From positions 1 through 11,148 of the forward strand of contig JALWGO010000164.1 of the NCBI GenBank assembly GCA_027038805.1: a DNA stretch of 11,148 nucleotides. Direction: 5' to 3'. Shown here piece by piece: positions 6,851 to 11,148 of the stretch (within the stretch, counting starts at the first letter, position 1; the number at the start of each line of letters is the position of its first letter). Source of the stretch: Thermoprotei archaeon (lineage in GTDB: Archaea > Thermoproteota > Thermoprotei_A > Sulfolobales > WANQ01). Under the pieces are notes generated by a model, which was not told the DNA's origin, did not search any database, and was given only the letters and a program-made list of their open reading frames with translations. The position numbers and the translations under genes are program-made.

Positions 6851-7684
6851 TCATTCACCTTTAACAGCGTTAATTTCTAGCTCCTCTACTCTCCCTCCAA
6901 GCTTTAAAAACTCTTCCACTAGCTCCCTATAGGTCTTCTCCACTATTTCCCTTGCCTCGTCTAAATTATTTAGACTTGAAGCAACTATGTATAAATGTAT
7001 TACTGGACTTGCTAATTCGCTACCACGAGGATGAGACTTCACATAAACAGTTCTGTATTTCTTTACAACTTTATCTATGATAGGTGCAAGAGAGGATTCC
7101 GGAATACCAGTAACTTTAATCCATTTCTCAAAACGATATACTTTTGGAGCCCTTTGCTTCAAAAACTCTTCAACATACTCTTCGTAAATAGCTTTCATTT
7201 CCTTTGGTACCCCCGGTAAAGCAATAATAACTGTTTTATTAACTTCAACTAGAATTGCTGGAGCAGTACCTACAGGATTAGGTATAGGTTTAGCCCCCTC
7301 AGGCATTAAAGCCATTTTTACCCGATGTTCAGTCAAGGGTAGACCCTTAACGGTATATTTTTCTTCAATCAGCTTCAATGCCTCGTCATTAACAATGAGT
7401 TTCTTTCCAATTGCTTTTGCCAGGAACTCACTAGTCCTATCATCATATGTGGGTCCAAGACCCCCAGTACTAATTACTACGTCTACCGATTTACTTATAG
7501 CATCCCTAAACACTTCTACAACTTCTTCCTCTAAATCTGGGACAGCGATAATTCTCCTAACATCAAATCCGAGAACTATTAGTCTTTTAGCTAGCCAGGC
7601 ACCATTTGTATTTACTATTTGCCCACTAACTACCTCATTACCTATACTAACAATCCATGCCTTAGGTAGCATTAATAATCCCAT
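6851..7684 (-). CDS. CinA-like molybdopterin-binding-domain protein
   Basis: Single MoCF-biosynthesis (MogA/MoaB-like) domain protein of the CinA N-terminal type, here without the C-terminal NMN-amidase domain; 277 aa from ATG 7684. Motifs: IVSIGNEVVSGQIVNTNGAWLAKRL at the start, ISTGGLGPTYDD (71-82), NPVGTAPAILV, and LPGVPKEM (156-163). Family members are linked to ADP-ribose/FAD pyrophosphatase activity in some bacteria; the archaeal role is not established. A longer frame from GTG 7756 would add 24 residues read through the GC-rich island and unlike any CinA. A TATAAAG box at 7705-7713 (minus strand) places the transcript start at about 7683, so the mRNA is leaderless at ATG 7684, or has an 11-base leader to ATG 7672. 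It is followed directly by sufT. Confidence 0.85.
   Translation of the reverse strand: MGLLMLPKAWIVSIGNEVVSGQIVNTNGAWLAKRLIVLGFDVRRIIAVPDLEEEVVEVFRDAISKSVDVVISTGGLGPTYDDRTSEFLAKAIGKKLIVNDEALKLIEEKYTVKGLPLTEHRVKMALMPEGAKPIPNPVGTAPAILVEVNKTVIIALPGVPKEMKAIYEEYVEEFLKQRAPKVYRFEKWIKVTGIPESSLAPIIDKVVKKYRTVYVKSHPRGSELASPVIHLYIVASSLNNLDEAREIVEKTYRELVEEFLKLGGRVEELEINAVKGE
6855..6860 (-). promoter_or_regulatory. Shine-Dalgarno site that fixes the sufT start
   Basis: AGGTGA on the minus strand, five bases before TTG 6849 and overlapping the end of the cinA-like gene. Its spacing to the start equals that of the creatininase-family gene. Confidence 0.7.
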
Positions 7685-7704
7685 CCTATTAGAGTGAAAA
7701 AGAG

Positions 7705-7713
7705 CTTTATAAC
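7705..7713 (-). promoter_or_regulatory. TATA box of the cinA-like/sufT unit
   Basis: GTTATAAAG on the minus strand is centred 25 bases upstream of ATG 7684, the distance expected for a leaderless archaeal mRNA. Read on the plus strand (CTTTATAAC) it is also about 26 bases before 7735, the left edge of the GC-rich island. Confidence 0.55.
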
Positions 7714-7734
7714 TGTTAGAACTATATTCTAGAA

Positions 7735-7802
7735 ATGCGCGCCGCCCGGTGGACACCCCGCATTGGGTAGGGATGAAACCGTGGGACTTGCTCCCCCCGC
7801 AT
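7735..7802. ncRNA. GC-rich structured element, candidate non-coding RNA (strand and family unknown)
   Basis: A 68-base GC-rich island in an otherwise very AT-rich intergenic stretch between glyA and the cinA-like gene. Its edges are the perfect inverted repeat ATGCG (7735-7739) / CGCAT (7798-7802). Inside, on the plus strand, ACCC/GGGT (7755-7758 with 7765-7768) and GGGA/TCCC (7783-7786 with 7792-7795) can form hairpins with six- and five-base loops. GC islands in AT-rich hyperthermophile genomes are usually structured RNAs. A TATA element at 7705-7713 fits a plus-strand start near 7735, and a pyrimidine-rich run follows at 7803. Alternatively it is part of the glyA 3' UTR. Acceptor-like ends pair six of seven, but there is no TTCRA loop, so it is not a normal tRNA. 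No clear C/D or H/ACA boxes. Confidence 0.5.
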
Positions 7803-7812
7803 CTTCTTTATA

Positions 7813-9138
7813 TTACCATAAAAGTGGGAGTTTTTCTGATACTTTTATATTATCATAGTTTATTTCGAAAGCATAGTGTATTTTAGTAAACCTTTTTCTA
7901 AATTCTACTACTTTTCTTCTTATATCTGTTGCATCACGTTTATCTATTATCAGCTCTCTCATTAAACTGGCAAGTTCTTGGAAATCTTGTTCCTTCATAC
8001 CCCATCGCGTCATCTCTTGTACGCCTATACGTATACCACTGGGATTCTTAATTGCAGTTGGAGGATCCTTTGGTAGCAAGTTCTTGTTGACTATTATATT
8101 TGCATCCTCTAATCTCTGCGCAACAGATGCACCACCTCCTAGATCTGCAACATCAAGTACAACTTGATGACTTCTAGTATATCCCTTATGTTCTCCTAGA
8201 ACTTTGAATCCCTCTGAAGCCAATGCTTCTGCGAAAGCCCGTGCATTTTTTATTACTTGTTCAGCATATTTCTCGCCAAAGTATTTCATTTCATACGTGG
8301 TTACTAGTGTAGCTGGAAGTCTATGAAGATGATGATTGCTAACAAATACTGGGAAAACAACTTTGGCAATCGCCTTATAGATCTCCTTAGTATTTGTTAG
8401 GATTACTCCACCTTGAGGCCCAGGAAACGTTTTATGTGTCGATGCCGTTGCAATATCTGCACCATGTTCTAGTGGGTTACGCCATTTCTTACCAGCTATT
8501 AGACCAAGAACGTGTGCAGCATCATAAACCACTTTAGCACCGACACTATGTGCTGCTTCCGCAATTTCTTTGACTGGATGAGGGAACAGGTAAACACTAC
8601 CTCCAAGCACAACAAACTTCGGTTTTACCTCCTCTATCATTTTCAATGCTTTATCTACATCGATATTCATTTCTTCCGGATCATAGGGCAGTTCTATGTG
8701 TTCTATTCCTAATGCCCCTAGAACACCAAATTTTGTATGACTTACATGTGCACCAGCTTGGACGGGTGCTATGAGGGCTTTATCACCATATCCACCTAGT
8801 ACTTTAAACACTGTTGCATTTGCAATGGTACCACTTATAGCTCTCGGTTCAACGTATTCTACATTAAATAGCTCTCCCATAGCCTTCATTAACATTAACT
8901 CTATTTCATCAACGTATTTGAGGCCTTGATAATACCTTTTCTTAGGTTTTCCCTCAGCATATCTATGCATCATGTCGGTAACATATAGCATCTCCGCAAG
9001 AGGGCTCATAACATTTTCACTTGCGATTAAATTAATGGTTCCAAAACGACGCCATTTATTATGATTATATGTTACCTCTATTACATAGTATATATCGTCT
9101 GGCAAAATATTCTTGAAAAGAGATAAATCTACAACCAA
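7813..9138 (-). CDS. glyA: Serine hydroxymethyltransferase
   Basis: PLP enzyme interconverting serine and glycine while passing a one-carbon unit to tetrahydrofolate or an archaeal pterin analogue (tetrahydromethanopterin or a related modified pterin). 441 aa from TTG 9138. Motifs: LIASENVMSP near the start, KKRYYQG, DAAHVLGLIAG (PLP-ring Asp206 and His209), STHKTFPGPQGG with Lys236 as the Schiff-base lysine, and SGIRIGVQEMTRWG, which binds the substrate carboxylate. A longer frame begins at TTG 9168, but a TATA element at 9174-9183 puts the transcript start near 9152-9156, downstream of that codon. TTG 9138 has GGGG about seven bases upstream and fits the family N-terminus. Downstream lies the GC-rich island at 7735-7802; upstream is the C/D box RNA on the same strand. 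Confidence 0.93.
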   Translation of the reverse strand: MVVDLSLFKNILPDDIYYVIEVTYNHNKWRRFGTINLIASENVMSPLAEMLYVTDMMHRYAEGKPKKRYYQGLKYVDEIELMLMKAMGELFNVEYVEPRAISGTIANATVFKVLGGYGDKALIAPVQAGAHVSHTKFGVLGALGIEHIELPYDPEEMNIDVDKALKMIEEVKPKFVVLGGSVYLFPHPVKEIAEAAHSVGAKVVYDAAHVLGLIAGKKWRNPLEHGADIATASTHKTFPGPQGGVILTNTKEIYKAIAKVVFPVFVSNHHLHRLPATLVTTYEMKYFGEKYAEQVIKNARAFAEALASEGFKVLGEHKGYTRSHQVVLDVADLGGGASVAQRLEDANIIVNKNLLPKDPPTAIKNPSGIRIGVQEMTRWGMKEQDFQELASLMRELIIDKRDATDIRRKVVEFRKRFTKIHYAFEINYDNIKVSEKLPLLW

Positions 9139-9173
9139 AACTCTAACCCCAATACCTATGGGATACAAGAGAC

Positions 9174-9183
9174 GATTATAAAT
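9174..9183 (-). promoter_or_regulatory. TATA box of glyA
   Basis: ATTTATAATC-like sequence on the minus strand, centred near 9178. A start about 26 bases on gives a short leader that includes the GGGG tract before TTG 9138, which excludes the TTG at 9168. Confidence 0.5.
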
Positions 9184-9212
9184 TCATTACATAATACACA
9201 GAGTATTAAAGA

Positions 9213-9277
9213 AGGTCAGAGATGGGACTATCTGTCATCTAATAATTCATCCGTGGAGCCCCCAGTTCATCATCCCT
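9213..9277 (-). ncRNA. C/D box sRNA (2'-O-methylation guide)
   Basis: All elements of an archaeal double-guide C/D RNA are present in order on the minus strand. Terminal stem AGG (9277-9275) pairs with CCT (9215-9213). Box C is ATGATGA (9273-9267), the first guide ACTGGGGGCTCCA (9266-9254, 13 nt), box D' CGGA (9253-9250), an eight-base spacer, box C' TAGATGA (9241-9235), the second guide CAGATAGTCCCATCT (9234-9220, 15 nt) and box D CTGA (9219-9216). Stem, three-base bulge and tandem G-A pairs of C and D make a canonical kink-turn for L7Ae. By the D+5 rule both guides direct methylation to a G: the fifth base of UGGAGCCCCCAGU and of AGAUGGGACUAUCUG. The target RNAs are not identified. A TATA element at 9297-9306 is about 27 bases upstream. 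Confidence 0.8.
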
Positions 9278-9296
9278 ATAGTAATATAGCGAGACA

Positions 9297-9306
9297 TATC
9301 TATAAG
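9297..9306. promoter_or_regulatory. Shared, near-palindromic TATA element for two divergent RNAs
   Basis: TATCTATAAG reads as CTATAAG on the plus strand and CTTATAG on the minus strand. The left edge of the plus-strand GC-rich element (9331) and the 5' end of the C/D RNA (9277) both lie about 25-29 bases from it, as expected for archaeal TBP-directed starts. Confidence 0.5.
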
Positions 9307-9330
9307 TACCGCTACTTGTTTACAATTATA

Positions 9331-9400
9331 GGTGGCGGATGAGGAGCACCCGCGACAAGCATAAGGTCTCCGATGCAGAGGGAAGAGCCGAACCGACGCC
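9331..9400 (+). ncRNA. GC-rich element with terminal kink-turn; C/D-like RNA or structured leader
   Basis: 70-base GC-rich island in AT-rich surroundings, upstream of the GT-C gene. Its ends pair: GGTGGCGG (9331-9338) with CCGACGCC (9393-9400). They can also form an orthodox kink-turn: stem GGUG/CGCC, three-base bulge GCG, then GAUGA against CCGA with tandem G-A pairs, which is a C/D motif with C box CGGAUGA and a CCGA variant of box D. Internally GCAT (9359-9362) can pair with ATGC (9373-9376). No convincing C'/D' pair is found, so a standard guide RNA is not proven. The alternative is a kink-turn-bearing 5' UTR of the gene at 9433 that L7Ae could bind. A TATA element about 29 bases upstream supports a start near 9331. 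Confidence 0.5.
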
Positions 9401-9432
9401 TCAAAAGATCTTGAAAAATCGGTGTCAGTATT

Positions 9433-10860
9433 TTGAATAAGCTCTGGCGAGATATAATAGTAGCGTCAATAATAATAGTAGTTGCAGCCGTCATAGTATG
9501 GAATTACTATGATATAACTATTTTTACTAATTGGGTAAAGATATACAATGAAATAGGACTATTAAACCTTTACACAATGTATAGATACAATGAGTCTTAT
9601 AGAGTTGTTTATTTCCCACTGGCACCATTAACCTTCATAGCGTTCTATAACTTAGGTGAAACCACTGTTGAGACTCTAATTAATACTACTGGTGTAAGTG
9701 CTAACTCCACACAACTAGAAGTTATAACAACGACTATACTTAGGATAATATCAAAGATTCCTTTGATATTATCAGTATATCTAACTGCTTATATTCTATA
9801 TAAGAAGGAGGGCCCAGATGTTACACGATGGTGGTTTTATAGTATACCATTAATTATTGCAGTAGCTACATATCAATTTGATCCACTTATGATACTATTT
9901 TTGTTAGCCGGAAGCTACTGGTTGGTTGAAAAGAGGTGGCTTAGAGCTGGGATAGCATGGGGCCTTGGTACGGCAATAAAATACGTTCCAATAATTCTTG
10001 TTCCAGTAGCGTTTATGGCATCTGAAAAGAAAAGAGACTTCATTAAATTCTTAGCTGCATTTACTGGTGTAGTTCTTGCTGTTACTTTACCGTTCTTAAT
10101 AATTGATCCAGAAGGATTTTACATGAATGTATTCGAGTTTCACTCAGATAGACCACCACAATATTTATCTATATTCAATGTACCAGTACTACTATCTAAT
10201 AGAGATCCAGTTATCACACATGTGATGACGCAGATTTGGCCTTATGTTTTTATTGCAATCTACATAGTTGTACTACTTATAATAAAGCCAAAACCCGGTG
10301 ATAAGGATTCTATCTTTATATCTATTCTTGCACTTCTCCTGGTCTTTACTATCTTCAATAAAGTAATAAATCCCAATTACTTGTTGTGGTCTTATCCTTA
10401 TATAATATATGTATTAGTTAAACGTAGAAAAAAGCTTGGATTAAATCTGCTAATTGTAGCATCAATTATAGCAATGCTTTGGCCCGGCTTATATCTATAT
10501 GTTCCAGCAATATTAAACAAACCCACATATATAGAGGAGGAAATGAGATACTATAACGCAAGACTCCTCGTAGAGAGGTCGTTTCAAGGTAGTGGTAAAG
10601 TTTTTTTACAATTACTTTTCATTATAGGAGGCTTTTTCAAACCAATATTAACAGTAATGTATGATAACATAAATATCCTAGGAGTCATAATGATTTTAAC
10701 ATACTTCTTATCGCTAATGTATATTGCAGTACATGAGATAGGCGAAGTAAAGGATAAAGATGATTTAAAACGAGTTATAAGACAAATGTACACTCGCATC
10801 TGCAATATACTCTCATATTTGACAAGAACAGTAAGACACTATTTAGGCACTAACAAATAG
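9433..10860 (+). CDS. GT-C fold polyprenol-phosphate-dependent glycosyltransferase (GT87/PIG-M-like)
   Basis: Integral-membrane protein of 475 aa with about ten hydrophobic spans. The GT-C catalytic acidic residue is probably D27 in NYYDITIFTNWVKIYNEIG, right after the first span, followed by YFPLAPL in the first outer loop. GLGTAIKYVPIILVP matches the G-x-x-x-x-IKYxPxxxxP segment of polyprenol-phosphate-mannose transferases (mannosyltransferases of the PIG-M/GT87 type). These transfer a sugar from a lipid carrier on the outer membrane face, so glycolipid or protein glycosylation is likely; donor and acceptor are not shown. The basic C-terminal tail (KDKDDLKRVIRQMYTR...) is cytoplasmic. Start TTG 9433 is the first after an in-frame stop and has only a weak GGTG upstream. 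It follows the GC-rich kink-turn element. Confidence 0.8.
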   Translation: MNKLWRDIIVASIIIVVAAVIVWNYYDITIFTNWVKIYNEIGLLNLYTMYRYNESYRVVYFPLAPLTFIAFYNLGETTVETLINTTGVSANSTQLEVITTTILRIISKIPLILSVYLTAYILYKKEGPDVTRWWFYSIPLIIAVATYQFDPLMILFLLAGSYWLVEKRWLRAGIAWGLGTAIKYVPIILVPVAFMASEKKRDFIKFLAAFTGVVLAVTLPFLIIDPEGFYMNVFEFHSDRPPQYLSIFNVPVLLSNRDPVITHVMTQIWPYVFIAIYIVVLLIIKPKPGDKDSIFISILALLLVFTIFNKVINPNYLLWSYPYIIYVLVKRRKKLGLNLLIVASIIAMLWPGLYLYVPAILNKPTYIEEEMRYYNARLLVERSFQGSGKVFLQLLFIIGGFFKPILTVMYDNINILGVIMILTYFLSLMYIAVHEIGEVKDKDDLKRVIRQMYTRICNILSYLTRTVRHYLGTNK

Positions 10861-10875
10861 TCTAAGAGGTTAAAA

Positions 10876-11148
10876 GTGAAATACTAGGGGCAAGGATATT
10901 TCCGCTCCTAGAGAGGTGCAGTAAGTTAACGCCACGAGAGCTCGAAAAACTATTAACAAGAGCTACAGTATCATCGAGGGGTGCTATTCTACTAGGTAAA
11001 CGTATAGCAGTAGACGGACACCACGATGACCGTATAGTAAGAATAATAACTCACGCCCATAGTGATCATACAATAGGCTTAAGAGAAAGCATAAGGAAAA
11101 TGAATCTCATCGTATCAACACCAATAACACTTGATATGCTTGGAGCCA
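10876..11148 (+). CDS. Metallo-beta-lactamase-fold hydrolase, N-terminal part, apparent frameshift at the start (cut by window edge)
   Basis: Reading in frame with 10881 gives ILGARIFPLLERCSKLTPRE, then VSSRGAILLGKRIAVDGHHDD and IITHAHSDHTIGL; the last contains the HxHxDH zinc motif of the metallo-beta-lactamase fold. Related archaeal proteins are nuclease-like (RNA-processing exonuclease branch), but the C-terminus is outside the window, so function is open. There is no in-frame ATG, GTG or TTG between the stop at 10863 and base 11100, which is past the zinc motif. GTG 10876, behind the SD-like AGAGGTTA (10865-10872), is well placed but is read GTG-AAA-TAC-TAG. One extra A in the AAA run would give MKILGARIFPLL..., a natural N-terminus. 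The gene is therefore either frameshifted, subject to a sequencing error, or uses a non-standard start. Confidence 0.7.

Noticed and set aside
7685..7756. N-terminal extension of the cinA-like protein from GTG 7756
   Set aside because: The extra 24 residues are read through the GC-rich island, do not resemble CinA proteins, and lie upstream of the predicted transcript start.
7735..7802. tRNA or tRNA remnant in the GC-rich island
   Set aside because: The ends pair six of seven like an acceptor stem and a GTGGG/CCCCC arm is possible, but the loop is ACTTGCT instead of TTCRANN and no anticodon arm with a seven-base loop can be drawn.
9331..9400. H/ACA guide RNA model for the GC-rich element
   Set aside because: A lower stem and an AAA near the 3' side exist, but no upper stem closes a pseudouridylation pocket at the required distance from the box.
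9312..9494. 60-aa minus-strand ORF across the GC-rich element and the GT-C gene start
   Set aside because: It overlaps the structured element and the glycosyltransferase start, has no SD and no recognisable protein features.

Overview
The window looks like AT-rich chromosomal DNA of a thermophilic crenarchaeon, probably Desulfurococcales and possibly Staphylothermus-like; the genus is inference. The support is an archaeal ether-lipid prenyltransferase (DGGGP synthase), archaeal-type AsnRS, SHMT and CinA-like proteins, TATA-type promoters with leaderless or short-leader genes, GTG/TTG starts with AGGTGA-type Shine-Dalgarno (SD) sites at constant spacing, and a C/D box sRNA. I see no insertion sequence, CRISPR array, tRNA or rRNA.

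Layout. 1-431 (-) is the start of asnS, cut by the window edge. 547-1136 (+) holds a tiny RING-like cysteine protein and a 114-aa orphan that may be a remnant of a DNA glycosylase. 1245-1775 (+) is dCTP deaminase, tail-to-tail with a PHP phosphoesterase (1770-2366, -). 2422-2652 (+) is a two-cluster ferredoxin. On the minus strand follow a winged-helix/coiled-coil protein (3488-4207) and a creatininase-family amidohydrolase (2660-3433). 4300-5495 (+) pairs a small charged protein with the prenyltransferase. 5507-6397 (-) is a very AT-rich membrane protein with a helix-turn-helix-like tail and an unsettled 5' end. 6490-7684 (-) is CinA-like followed by SufT/MIP18. 7813-9138 (-) is glyA. 9433-10860 (+) is a GT-C family integral-membrane glycosyltransferase. 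10876-11148 (+) is the start of a metallo-beta-lactamase-fold protein whose beginning is out of frame.

Non-coding content is concentrated around glyA. Upstream of it a well-formed C/D box guide RNA (9213-9277, -) and a GC-rich 70-nt element (9331-9400, +), whose ends can form a kink-turn, diverge from one near-palindromic TATA element at 9297-9306. Downstream of glyA lies a second GC-rich island (7735-7802) bounded by a perfect 5-bp inverted repeat.

Most genes are housekeeping: nucleotide, folate/one-carbon, Fe-S and lipid metabolism and translation. The points most worth a second look are the divergent RNA pair, the unexplained GC-rich island, the two genes whose N-termini need a non-standard start or a frameshift, and the membrane-anchored HTH-like protein. 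Several starts are moved here because SD sites and TATA distances agree on a downstream codon.
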